DNA of 64,000 bases, taken from Dioscorea cayenensis subsp. rotundata (Eukaryota > Streptophyta > Magnoliopsida > Dioscoreales > Dioscoreaceae). The translations under genes were made by a program, and so were the position numbers. This document shows, piece after piece, positions 51,301 through 63,100 of the stretch (within the stretch, counting starts at the first letter, position 1; the number at the start of each line of letters is the position of its first letter). The notes under the pieces are model-generated. The model had not been told where the DNA came from and made no database searches. It saw only the letters and a list, made by a program, of their open reading frames with translations. The stretch lies in assembly GCF_009730915.1 (NCBI RefSeq), contig NC_052475.1, forward strand, positions 20,828,285 to 20,892,284. Reading direction: 5' to 3'.

Positions 51301-51951
51301 AACCCTTAGAGCACTGAATTAACAAGAACATTCTGCACATAAACCTATTGACACAGAAAAATTCCAAAAATTCACAATAAAAGCAGAGGAATCAGCAGGG
51401 ATATTTCTCAAATAATTATAAACCCAAATCATAATGTCACATTATCTGAATCTAATTTCTTAAAAATCATCCAGAGAAACACTTAGATCTCTCAATAGCC
51501 ACCTTAACATACATTGAAATCCAACCTCCTCGCAAGGGAAAAAATTCACAAAGTTCAAAACTTGATCGAGAAAAAGAAGACAAATCGAACCTTTTTAACA
51601 GCCAATCTCTGCAATTTGGGCACCTCCTCCATCAACCTAGCCTTAGTACGCCGGATCTCCGCATTCATCGCCACCGCCGCCGCCCGATTCTTCTCCAGCT
51701 TCGCCTTCTCCGATTTCTACACCAAAATCCCCCAAATCAAACCAATCGCCACATAATCAAGAGATCCAGATGAACATTCACAGTAATACCTCGAGGGCGG
51801 CTTCGATGTCAGCCTCGACGGAGGAATATAGCCGGGCAAAAGCATCGTCGCCGGCGACGTTGGCGGCATCCCCGCGTTGCTTATCGACGTCGTACTTGTC
51901 GTATTTCTTGCAGATCGCGTCAACGCGCGTGAGAATATCGATCACACTCAT
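48358..51951 (-). CDS. SYP71: Qc-SNARE of the SYP71 family (syntaxin of plants 71), complete, 9 exons
   Basis: Tail-anchored membrane-fusion protein of the endomembrane system and plasma membrane (family role). Exons: 51951-51790, 51716-51591, 50844-50679, 49865-49780, 49245-49177, 49103-49059, 48964-48902, 48792-48716, 48373-48358; the frame closes to 269 residues. The N-terminus MSVIDILTRVDAICKKYDKY and an N-terminal helical region are SYP71-specific. The SNARE helix spans ~180-240 with the zero-layer glutamine at Q208 (ELDRQVPLMDEID), followed by a transmembrane segment ~246-264 and the short tail NVLKK. Intron 4 has a GC donor (AG|GCAAGT at 49780/49779). The upstream leader is a CT/TTC-rich tract. 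Family identity is secure; paralogue number (71/72/73) is by overall resemblance. Confidence 0.95.
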
Positions 51952-51956
51952 CTTCG

Positions 51957-52010
51957 ATTCCTCTTCTTCTTCTTCTTCTTCTCGCTCTCTCTCTCGCCCT
52001 CTCTTCCTGT
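51957..52010. repeat. CTT/CT-rich tract in the SNARE gene leader
   Basis: Plus-strand ttcttcttcttctt followed by ctctctctc just upstream of the minus-strand start codon; on the transcript this is a GA-rich 5' untranslated region, common in plant housekeeping genes. Confidence 0.7.
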
Positions 52011-52548
52011 TAGCGAAGGATTCCGCAAAAGAGAAAAAAAAAAGAAGAGTTATTTATTTATTTATTTCATAATTGAGAATTTTATCTTAATAATTTAAAG
52101 CGGTGAAATTAGTGTAGAAATAGAATTTTATTTATTGATTTATTTATTTATTTATTTATTATGGTGGTTTGCAGGTATGTATTTTCTATTATTTTAACCC
52201 TTTACAGTGCAACGGTTGCTATAAAAAATCAAGGAACCTTTTTTTGTCTCAGTATATTGTTCCTGTATGCATTGATAAATTATGAAAAATATGTTTAAAT
52301 TTATACACTTTATTTTATCAAAAGAAAATAAGATTTTTATATAAGTTATCATAATTATTTTTATAATATGGAGACAGGAGGGCACCACTTGCGCATCCAT
52401 TAAATACTTAATTATATTTTTTATAAAGAAATTATGTATAATAAATATAAAGCTAAATAAAAATAATGAGAAATTGTTTTATTTTATGGGCTGTTTTATT
52501 TCTTGATCATTTTAGTCTTTAAAATAAAAAAACCCTTCCACAAAGTAT
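52011..52548. other. AT-rich upstream region of the SNARE gene
   Basis: Probable promoter and intergenic DNA with short (TTTA)n runs (52050-52070, 52125-52160). No TATA box could be chosen with confidence. Confidence 0.45.
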
Positions 52549-53067
52549 GAGTAATGTTATATAGAGCGAAGAAATCCACACGAACCAGCTACATATATGA
52601 TGTGGCTGGTGACGTGGATTTTTTTTTAATTAATAAAAAAATTGATAAAGTAAAACTAGGGCACAGGTCGGCCCTAGTTTGTGTCTCTCTCTCTTGTGGC
52701 CACCGCTTCCCTCCCCCGCGATCAGCCGCCGTCTCTCTCGTTTGGCTTTGAAGAGAAACTAGGGCATAGGTCGGTAGTGGACAAGAGAGAGAGTGGTGGT
52801 CGGATCGGTGGTGCACGAAAAGCTAGGGCACGAGATTGGTAGTGTACGAGAAGCGGGGGCCGGGAGCGGGGGCCGGGAAGCAAATGCCGGGAGCGAGGGC
52901 CGGGAGTGGGGAAGGGAAGTGACAAGAGAGAGAGAGCCACATAAGAGAGAGACAGACTCACGTGTTTACTTTATAAAAAAAAATTAATTAAATAAAAAAA
53001 AATTTCCACCAGCCACATCAGTTGTGTGGCTGTTCGTGTGGTTTCTTCGCTTTATATAGCATTACTC
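52549..53067. mobile_element. Long-TIR MITE (519 bp) with GC-rich interior
   Basis: The ends GAGTAATG...CATTACTC are followed by an inverted repeat of about 80 bases on each side: left gagtaatgttatatagagcg, right (inverted) gagtaatgctatataaagcg, then shared gaagaaa-ccacacgaac and gatgtggctggtg. Flanks acaaagtat (52540-52548) and acaaataat (53068-53076) agree at 7 of 9, compatible with a 9-base Mutator-type target duplication. The interior (52650-52960) is GC-rich with a short tandem repeat of gcgggggccggga variants and repeated ctagggca. Non-coding. Confidence 0.75.
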
Positions 53068-53156
53068 ACAAATAATACCTTCAGAAAAGAAATAACACCT
53101 CTTTAATATTAGCTATTCATTAATTATGATTTTTAAAATTTTTCATGTGCATCTAA

Positions 53157-53922
53157 GGGCCTGTTTGGTAAGAGGGAAAGTAACAACTTTCCCTGGAAAG
53201 TTAAGGTTGTGAAACGTTTTCACCTGTTTGGTTGAAAAATAAACTATGTAAAGTAACGGTCAACTTGTAATTACTTTCCTTTGACCAGGGAAAAGGATTC
53301 ACAGGGTGTGAAACGGATTACATCATGGCAAATTATGAGACATAAAATTCCAATGTTACCCCTTTATAAAATAAAAATTCTTCCCTTTGTCATGTCTTCC
53401 TTTTAAGAACCCTAGCTATAGTGGAGAACTCCTCTACCACTTTTTCTTTTTCAAAACCCTAGGACAAGATCTCTATCGTTAAGTCCTATAATTTTTTGTA
53501 TTTTTTTTTAAGAATTCATATGGGAAGCTTATTTCGTGAATTATCAAGTTCCGGTAATAAAATTTCTCATAATAGAATAGTATAAGTTAAATACCTACTT
53601 TTTACCTGGTATATAAGCAACTTTCTTAATTTATTTATATATAAACCATTGATTAATGTGAAAATTAAACATGTATTTAAAGTATGGTTTTATTTTATTT
53701 TATTATTATTAAAGGGTAAAATTGAGAATAATCATAACTTTGCATGAAAAACTTATTCATACCATACAAATGAATTCATTTTGCATATATTTCAATTACA
53801 ATATTTCAAGTGCATACCAAACACTATAATGTTACTTTACAGGGAAAGTAAATGCAGGGAAAAATTTTGCAAGGAAATACTTTACAAGGGAAGTGTTTCC
53901 CTGCAAAGTACCAAATGGGCTA
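53157..53922. mobile_element. Tourist-like (PIF/Harbinger) MITE, 766 bp
   Basis: The terminal repeat gggcctgtttggta on the left pairs with tagcccatttggta (inverted right end). A TAA target duplication lies at 53154-53156 and 53923-53925, the signature of PIF/Harbinger elements. Subterminal sequences also mirror each other (gggaaagtaac / ggaaagtaaatgcaggg). The interior around 53395-53500 has a leader-like look (aaccctagctatag..., caaaaccctagga), but no frame of interest. Confidence 0.82.
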
Positions 53923-53925
53923 TAA

Positions 53926-54539
53926 GTCTAAAAACTTATGCAAGTTTTTAAATTAAGTATTTATTTTTTTATTTAATATATGCACTAGATAGAAAGTTTT
54001 TTTTTTATTTTTTTATTTTTTTTTTTTTGTATTTTTTTATGAATATGAACAAGCCATGTCAAGTGACATGCATAGTGCAACCTAGTGCAAGTAAATCAAC
54101 GTAGAGTTACTATCTTTTAACATACTTGTGACATCTTCCTATCTGAACTGAGGTTCAAACTTATACTAAACCTAGTGCAAGTAAATCAAAAAATTATTTG
54201 GGTTTAAATGAAAGTTGAAGTATATGATTGGTAATGAATAAAATTATTATCTTATTTGTAAATATATACCTAAAATTAAAGATTTTATGGAGACAAAAAC
54301 TAATCATAGAATATACTTGCTATTTTAATTTTTTTTTTTTCCAAAACATCCTCTAAATATATACCTTGTTGTCATAATGTATTTCAAGTCCAACCTTTTC
54401 ACATTAAATAAAGGTTTAGTACACATTTTTCATGGATGTTTTTAATTCAAAAATTTCTCTCTTTAAATAATTTTTTTCTTTGTTTCTTTTGCTCTTGGAA
54501 AACCTCTTTACTTTTACTTTTTTTCAAATCATGAGTCTA
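53926..54539. other. AT-rich intergenic stretch with a 90-base-spaced direct repeat
   Basis: The phrase cctagtgcaagtaaatcaa occurs at 54081 and again at 54171. Poly-T tracts occur near 53998-54030. No gene recognised. Confidence 0.6.
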
Positions 54540-56085
54540 TTTTTTTTTAAAAATAGATAAACCACTAATTCATTGCAAAACGGAAAATAAAAGTACAAAA
54601 AAAAATTAAAAAAAAAAAAAAACAAAAGGACAACAGAAACCAATCACCAGAGATGAGCACGAAAAAAGATAACAACCAAAACAAAATAGTGGAAACGTAA
54701 GGAGATCACCAACAACCTGAAAAATAAAGCTGAAGGATTATAACAATTACGGAGGCACCAATAGAAGGAATACATTTGGCTTGCTTGATCAAAGGATCGA
54801 CTCCTCAAAATGAGGTCTGGCCGAGTTTAGGACTGCATTGATCCAAGCAATGAGAAAAAGATCAATCTTACAGATAATGGCATACACATCTATAGCTACA
54901 GAAATAAAAATGCGATTATTGTGTTCAACCTAAATAGCCTAACAAATGGCCTTGATAAGAAGAGGTCACCTTGATCCTTAAACTTGCACTCTTGTGCCCA
55001 CGCCACTAATCGGCATTTGGGTTTTGAAAGATCCGCACCACTCTAGAGGAAGTCACGCTAGACCCTATCTATGTTCCGACGCACCTAGAAAAGTAACTCA
55101 AATACTGACATCCAGGGCAAAGCAGAAAGCACAATGTTGATCAAAATGATACGGCCCCCAGGTGAGAGATAATGATTTTTCCAAGCCTCAAGGCGATTGC
55201 TAATAGAGATAGTAAACTTATGTCAATCTTGCTTGCAGGGTCGTTTCCCAGAGATTAATGGGATACCCAGATAGGTGACGGGGAGCCGATTCATGGAATA
55301 GTTCAGTGTAAGAGCATCACTCTCTGGAGGGAACATACCTGGAGTTGTCGAGTATAAGCAGGTTTTCTGGAAGTTGACCGCCAACCCCGAAATCCCTTCG
55401 AAGAAGGATTAATTTGAAGATTCTAAGATCTTCGGGTCCCCCAATCATGAGTAGCAAAAGAGTAAGGGAGAGAGTGGCACATATGGTCGTGCATGCCAAG
55501 TGGGACCCCTACAAGCACACCAAAGGACAAGGTGTGAAAGCACATACGCTAAGAGCATTGGTGACTAGGATAAAAGAGTAAGGGAGAGAGTGGGTCGCCT
55601 TGTCGGAATCCACATATCGGATGTAACTAGATGGCAAACCATTGATGAGGAAGTTAGCCTTGGAAGTTTCCAGAATAGATTAATGGATCAAGGAAATCCA
55701 TTTGGAACCGAAAACGTCTGGCGACGAGAATATTAAAGAAAAAACCCCAGTCCACCATGTCAAAAGTTTTCGAAAAATCTACCTTAAGGATATGGCCATT
55801 CAATTTTCCCTTTTGGATGCTGAAGATCAACTCTTCCGTCGTGACAATGTTATATGCAATACTATGACCTTTAATGAAAGCGGACTGGACGTTGTCGACC
55901 AAAGGAGTTGATCACCAGACTTAGCTGCGGATAGCCAGAATCTCACTAATGATTTTCAGGGGGGACGACATTGATCTGATAGTGCAAAAGTCCCCGATTT
56001 CAGCAGCCCCACTTTTTTTGGGGATGAAAACGATGTTCGCCCAATTAACGTGTTTTAAATTCAATTCTTGTATGTCTAGTACTAC
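54540..56085 (-). pseudogene. 5'-truncated LINE with reverse transcriptase remnant
   Basis: Minus-strand reading from ~56085 gives NWANIVFIPKKSGAAEIGDF, then QSAFIKGHSIAYNI, HILKVDFSKTFDMVDW (second Asp region of plant LINE reverse transcriptase), RQGDPLSPLLF-like text split over a frame change near 55590, and TYLGIPLISGKR...SNRLEAWKNHYLSPGG further down. The run ends near a short poly(A) (plus-strand T9 at 54540-54548) after a G/T-rich 3' tail, as expected for a LINE 3' end. Numerous stops and frameshifts make it dead. The endonuclease and N-terminal parts are absent; the 5' boundary is approximate. Confidence 0.85.
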
Positions 56086-56746
56086 ACTGAGATATGAAAA
56101 CAATTAATTATAAACACTATAAATTGAATATAAAAAAAATTGATGTGAAGTGCAAACTGATTACTTCATTAGAGGCACACAAGAAGTTATCTTCATTCTT
56201 TGTCGGCAAGAGAAAGTTAAAGCGAATTAAATCTACTAAATGTCTTCCCAAAATAGACGCTTCCATTAAAAAACATTCCAATGAATACAACTAATACAAA
56301 TGGAGAACAGCTTGTCAATTATGTAACTCTTTGACTGGTAAATTGTACAAAGCCAGCCATTAACCAAATTTGTCTTCAAGGCAATGAGAGACCAAGTCAT
56401 CAAACTGTGGAAATTGAAGACAACTATAAGGCATCCATGAAGCCAAGACCATTTCTTTTTTCCATATATTATTTTGGTTATGCGAAAGAGATAGGTATAC
56501 AAAGATGGTGGGGAAAAGAGGCAAATAGAAAGAAAGGATTCAAAGGAATGAAAAAACTATCTCTTGGCTTCACTTTCATGGCTTTTATAAACTCTAGCCA
56601 TCTTCTTCATGTCCTCTTTCTAATTAAGTATCAAACACCGGAAAGCTCCTTGACAGTACCTTCCCGTATGCTTTCTTATATATATATATATTGCATAATC
56701 TATATATATGCCTAGTTCTCTAGTTCTTTTTGTGCACTTGTGAAGG
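56086..56746 (+). promoter_or_regulatory. Upstream region of the MYB gene
   Basis: AT-rich sequence without a gene. A TATA-type run (56676-56690) lies about 60 bases before the start codon. A second ta run (56700-56708) is closer. No further element can be assigned. Confidence 0.45.
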
Positions 56747-58199
56747 ATGGGGAAAGCTCCATGCTGTGATAAAACAAAAGTTAGGAGAGGGCCTTGGTCT
56801 CCAGAGGAAGACATACTTCTTATAAACTTTGCTCAGAAGCATGGCACTGGTGGTAATTGGATGACTTTGCCACAGAAAGCAGGTGTGTTTGCTTTTTCTT
56901 TTGTTTTTCTTAGTTTAGAACTTGTTTACCCTGTGGCCATTGTTCAGAAGAATGGTTTAATTTCGATATATATATATATATATATTGATTCATTTTTCTC
57001 ATTTTTAGTGTGTTTCATTTTGTTTGTGTATGCCTTGCTTTTTGTTCTACTTCTTTTAAGCATTAATTTCATGATATAATTAAATCTAGAAAGAAATTAA
57101 GGTAAAACAAAGCAACTTGCACATATATAGATTGAATGTCTAAGTTCTTCAGTATCAAAACTTTATTTTCCATGATGGTATATATCTTGTTCCATTCCCA
57201 TATCATGCTTTAATTTTGTTTATGAACTTCTTCTTCTTCTTAAATCTTCTTCTTTTTCTTCTGATCTTCTTCATGATGGGAATCTAGCTAGCAAGCAATA
57301 GAAACAAGGCAATTCTCACATGGATTGGATATATATATGCCTAAGTTCTTCAGTATCAAAAACTTCAACTTCTTTATGATATCATGCTCCATTAGTGGCC
57401 TTATCTCTAGTTATTTTGCTTATGAATAACACCTTCTTCTTAATTCTTCCTTTCTTGAAAGCATTGTATGCTATAATTCTAACATCTTGACAAATATATC
57501 TTGCTTATTCAGGGCTTCGACGATGTGGCAAGAGCTGTCGATTACGGTGGATGAACTACCTCAGACCTGACATCAAGCACGGAGGTTACACTGAAGAGGA
57601 AGGCTACATCATTTCCACTCTCTACAAGACCATTGGAAGCAAGTAATACATCTACATACATGTTTTTCACTCTTATATATATATATATATATATACATAC
57701 ATATAATTAATTCCTCAATCTCTAAATCAAGTTTTTGTTTACATATATGTATCATAGGTGGTCTATCATTGCTTCTCATCTTCCAGGAAGAACAGACAAT
57801 GATGTAAAGAACTACTGGAACACAAAACTAAAGAAGAAGGTGACAACAATTGCAGAAGATACAGAAGCCTCTCAAACTCCAACTCCAGCCATTGATCATA
57901 GTATTGATCAATCCAAGACCTTTATCTCAGAACTCCTCAATGATCTCAATGAAGTCTCCTCTAAATCCTCTCCTGGCCAAGAGAGTAGCAACATTAACAT
58001 TCCTGACTGGTTTGCATATGAAAATGGAGAGATGAATACATTGTTGTGGGAGTTGGGGTTTGCAAGTTCTAGTGATACTTCCATGCAAGAGATTGGAGAT
58101 CATATTGGTGGTGATTCAAGCATGGCAAGCATTGGTAGTTTGTGGTCTTTTTCTGAGACCATGCCACAAAGTAGTGCTACTAATGAGTTATATATATGA
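56747..58199 (+). CDS. R2R3-MYB transcription factor, RAX/MYB36-type (subgroup 14), 3 exons
   Basis: Nuclear DNA-binding protein of 235 residues. Exons: 56747-56882, 57513-57642, 57758-58199, with the canonical plant R2R3-MYB intron positions (after codon 45+1 and codon 88+2) and GT-AG borders. R2 (~14-63) has the regularly spaced Trp residues in [21 protein letters not shown] and [10 protein letters not shown]3 (~67-115) replaces its first Trp by Tyr (GGYTEEE), then [34 protein letters not shown] and IKHGG are subgroup 14 hallmarks (RAX1-3, MYB36, MYB68, MYB84), which act in axillary meristem or Casparian strip/root development. The C-terminus is acidic and ends SATNELYI; it is shorter than many relatives. 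Exact orthology is undetermined. Confidence 0.95.
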
Positions 58200-59923
58200 C
58201 TTATAGCTAGCATGAGACGTTGATTATAATTATCAAGGAAAGAAATGAAGGAATGGAAACTTCTTTTATTACTTGATTTTGTGTTGGAGCTTGTCAATTA
58301 ATGGGTAGAGATATAGATAGAATTTAAGGAAAGATAGTAATGAATTGTTCTAGCCTTTTAAGTATGTACGTTTATATATATAATAACCAGTATGGTAAAA
58401 ATGTATAGATCAAATTAAAATATATATGTTTCCCTCATCTTTGGTGAGATTTCTGTATTCCAGTCTGTGACTGTTTATCTTCACTACTAGTTATCTCTAT
58501 TTGTTATACCCTTTCTACTCTCTATTAATAAATCAGTGGTTACTTTATTTAAATATATATATATATGGTAGAATAAGGAGTGTTGAACAAAAATATTTTC
58601 ATTTATTAATTTATTTAAAATTCGATGATTATCTCGTAAATATTATGCAGTTTACCAATGTTATATAGGAAAGTTTTTCATTATGTATTCTAAAAAACTC
58701 ATATTATAATTCTTAAAACAAACTATATATTATAAGTAAACAGTAAAATCAATATCAATGATAAACAGAGACATTATATAAATTTAAAAAAATAGAAGAG
58801 AAACCATTATACAAGACAAGAGTACTAGAGATGCATGGGAGGGCACTTATCATTGACTCAAGGTTTTGACAGAATTTATTAATTGCTACTCTTACCCAAC
58901 CTGTAAAAATTCACATTTGGTATGCCAACAAATGTTTGTTTGTTTATTCTCTAATTCAACTGACTTGATAGTACCCGTTTTTGGAACGTTTAGTGATTGA
59001 TTATTTATAATTATTTTTTAATTATTAGTTTTTGATGAAGCACTAAACTAGCAAAGTTGATGCATTAAACTCATTGTGCATGAAAAAATCTATGCATATT
59101 TCATTTGAATATTTACTGTAATCACTTGATGTGCCTAAATGACTAATTAAGTTTGTCCTTTAAATAAATAACTCAGTATCTTCTAAGGATTGATGAACAT
59201 CTAACATATTTCTTAGGAATTTTTTCTATGATTTGATTTTTTTAACAAGTTCAATTTTATTTTAGTGAATGATGATCTCATCTCATACTTGCTTTTCTTT
59301 TCCAATAATCATATTGTGATTTAATCATAGTCGTATTATTGATTAATTTCATTCTATATATCCATTATGCATATATATTGTAAATGATAATAATCACACA
59401 TATAACCCTACATATACTAAAATTAATTGCTTCTTTACTATTATCATATTTGTCTTATAATTATTTTGCATACGTGCCAAATGGATAAATAACTTTATTT
59501 TGAGTGTCGTGCTTGCCTGTCAATATGAGAGACTTTGAGTGTAAGCTAATTATAAAGGAAATTAAAAAAAAGGAAATTAAAAAAGATATATATTTTTCAA
59601 AAAATATTATAGATCGGAGAAAATTTTCTATATATTAGTAATTATTAATTTTAACATATTTAAAATATATTTAAATAATTAATTTATATAAATAACATTA
59701 ATCGGATAAATTGGTTTAATTGAAGGAAATTTTTAAATGAAAGGAGTATCCATCCATATTGACTTCTATTATAATTCAGCTCCTAATCAATTTGAAGATT
59801 GTTTATTTTTTCTAAGCTGAGCACAACCAAAACCAAACTTGGTGCAAATTCAACCCCTTCCTTAATAAAACAGAGAGAACTCAAGAGACCATCTACCATG
59901 GCCAGCTAGCCTATTAGTTGCAG
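58200..59923. other. 3' end of MYB gene and AT-rich intergenic DNA
   Basis: The first ~200 bases probably form the MYB 3' untranslated region. The rest is A/T-rich without a recognised gene or element. Confidence 0.55.
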
Positions 59924-60180
59924 TGTTTTAATATCTAGGGATCAACTCCAATTTAGGCAAACCATTAATAATAAAATGAAGAAGGATTTTGAATTTTTGA
60001 CTTGTATCTCATTGATCATTTGCCATCAATATATATACAACAGATTTACATTGAAAGGCTGAAAGTTAGGAAGAAAAATTACAGGATGTAATCTAGGAAA
60101 GTTGATAACGTTGTCTAAAATAAAAGAAACAAAATAGGAAAATTAATTTATGTTACAAAACCCATATGAATCGTTTAACA
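59924..60180 (-). repeat. 3' LTR of the copia element (about 257 bp)
   Basis: On the minus strand it begins TGTTAAACG directly after the polypurine tract and is inferred to end ..attaaaaca at 59924, giving TGTT/AACA inverted tips. The partner LTR lies outside the window, so the distal boundary and target duplication (flank tgcag on the left) cannot be verified. Confidence 0.65.
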
Positions 60181-60187
60181 CCCCCCC

Positions 60188-63100
60188 TCAAGTTGGAGTG
60201 GGATTGGAAATGTCGATCACGCCCAACTTGGGAAGGAAACGACTGATGTTATCACCGCCGAGTGGTTTGGTGAAGATGTCTACAAGTTGATCGAAGGAGC
60301 GTATGTAAGAGGGAGAGATGAGGCCGGAGAGTATTTTTTCACGAACGAAGTGGCAATCTATTTCAATGTGTTTGGTACATTCATGAAAAACTGGATTATG
60401 AGCGATGTGAAGAGCTGCCTGATTGTCACAATATACTGGAATCGACGTGCGGGGTGGAAAACCGAGATCAAGTAGGAGTGCATGGAGCCACTGGAGTTCA
60501 GATGTAAGAGCGGCAAGCGAACGATATTCAGCTTCCGCAGAGGATCGAGAGACGGTTGGTTGCTTTTTTGTTTTCCATGAGATTGGACAAGAGCCAAGCA
60601 TAGTTAGATAACCAGTGGTAGAACGTCGCGTAATAGGACATCCTGCCCAATCTGAGTTGGAGAAACCCACGAGTTGTAAGCAACTCGTGGCAGGGAGGAA
60701 AAGACCCTTCCCAACTGAACCTTTTAGATAACGTAGGACTTTGTGAGCCGCGTCCAGATGTGATGAGTGGGGATTTTGCATGAATTGACTAAGTGTGTTC
60801 ACTGCAAATTGGATATCCGGACGAGTGACCGTTAAATACAGGAGACGACCAATTAAGCGGCGATAAATGGCCGGATTAGGTAAGGGAGTGCCACTATTAT
60901 TATGGAGGTTGAGGTTTTGATCGATTGGGAAAGAGGAAGGACGACAACCTAGCATACCAGAGTCAGTAAGGATGTCGAGGATATATTTCCGTTGACAGAG
61001 GAATAGGCCAGTTTTAGAGCGAGAAACCTCAATGCCGAGAAAATAATGAAGGCTACCAAGGTCTTTGATTGAGAAAGAACGAGCGAGAAAAAGTTTAGTT
61101 TTGGTAATTAGAGAGTCGTCGTTTCCAGTAACGATGATATCATCAACATAAACGAGAACGAAAACAGAGGAATGGCCAGAGGTATAGATAAAGAGACTAT
61201 GGTCTGAGGCAGATTGACGAAAACCGTGAGAAATGAGAGTAGAGGATAGTTTATAGAACCATTGACGTGAGGCTTGTTTAAGACCATAAAGTGATTTTTG
61301 TAATTTACAAACCCGATTATCATGGGAATGAGAAAGACCAGGTGGTAATTGCATGTAAATTTCTTTGGTGAGATCACCTTGTAGAAAAGCATTATTGACG
61401 TCGAGTTGATGAATTGACCAATGTTGAACAGAAGCGATGGATAGGAGAACACGAACGGTGACAAGTTTTGCGACAGGGGCAAATGTTTCGTGGTAATCAA
61501 TACCATCCTGTTGTGTGTATCCTTTCGCACATAAGCATGCTTTGTAACGCTCAATGGAGCCATCTGGAAGAAATTTGATTTTATATACCCATTTACAATC
61601 GATAGCTGTTTTACCAGGCGGTAAAGGACACAATGTCCAAGTGTTATTGGAAGAAAGAGCATGTAGTTCAGCAGCCATGGCATCACGCCACTCAGTAATT
61701 TTGGCTGCCTGAGAATATGTCCGAGGCTCACTATGGTCAAAAACTTTAGATAGAAAAATATGATGATGAGGACTGAGTGTGCGGAAGGATAAATAATCAT
61801 GTAAGGGAAAGGATGAAGAAGAAGCAACGCCACATACATAGTCGCTTAGATGAGATGGTGGGCGACGATTACGTTGGGGGCGTTCATGTGAAATTTGAGT
61901 GACGGAGTCGGTAGGTGATGATACGGTGTCACCAAAAGGAGAGGCTCTACCCGATTGGGTAGTGGTGATGTCAGAAGAAACGATCATAGGTTCTTCATCG
62001 ATTGGCATGATTGAGAGATCAACCGGACTAGTGGACTTGTGTTTGTCACGATATGAAAAAATATTTTCGTGAAATACGACATCTCGTGAGACATGAGTTT
62101 GTTGAGTGGAAGGATCGTAAATGCGATATCCCTTTTGACCATAAGGATATCCCACAAAAATGTGAGGTTTGGAGCGGGCGTCAAACTTATGATGGATGTG
62201 CATGTTTTTGGCAAAGCATAAACAACCAAAAACACGGAGGGAAGAATAAGATGGAATTTTTTTGAAAAGGATCTCATGAGGGGATTTGAAATTGAGAATT
62301 GGTGTTGGCATCTTATTGATGAGATAGGCTGCGGTGAGGATGCACTCGCCCCAGAATGACAGCGGAAGATTTGCTTGGAAGCGAAGGGCTCGTGCAACGT
62401 CAAGTAAATGACGATGTTTACGTTCCACAACTCCATTTTGTTGTGGTGTGAATATACAAGAGCGTTGGTGGATAATTCCACTGTTGTGAAACCATTGTTT
62501 GAATTTATTTGAGAGGAATTCCGTTCCATTGTCAGAACGTACAAATTGTATTTGGGGAATGAAAATACCACCATTACCGGTGTGAATATTTGATATTGGA
62601 TATTTGAATTGACATTGGATTTGATTAACGAAGTGCATTGTCATATCAAAGGTTTGTGATTTATTATTCATTAAATAAACCCAAGTACATCTAGAGTAAT
62701 CATCGATAATGGTAAGGAAGAAACGTGATCCATTCATAGACGGGATTGAAAATGGTCCCCAAATATCGAGATGAATTAATTCAAAACATCTGGTAGACCA
62801 AGAATTACTTAGAGGAAATGAATTACGAGATTGTTTTGCTTGAGGACAAACATCACAGATGAAACTTTTATTTGCAACAATATCGGGAAATTTTGCAGCT
62901 AGAAAATTTAATCTAGAGTTACAAGGATGTCCAAGGCGTGAATGCCATAGGTTGAAATTATTCACGGGTTGACAATAAAATGCTGAAATTGACGCGGGAG
63001 CAGCGTCCAAGTAGAAAAGGCCATGTAGCAGTTTACCCCGACCAATCTCCTTCTTCGTTAAACGGTCCTGAAACATACACCGTGTAGGAGAGAATATGAT

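Noticed and set aside
52554..52987. GC-rich ORFs of 64-79 codons on both strands
   Set aside because: They fall inside a MITE with tandem repeats; no protein family resemblance.
61108..62574. Long alternative-frame ORFs within the copia element
   Set aside because: They overlap the uninterrupted Gag-Pol frame that carries every catalytic motif.
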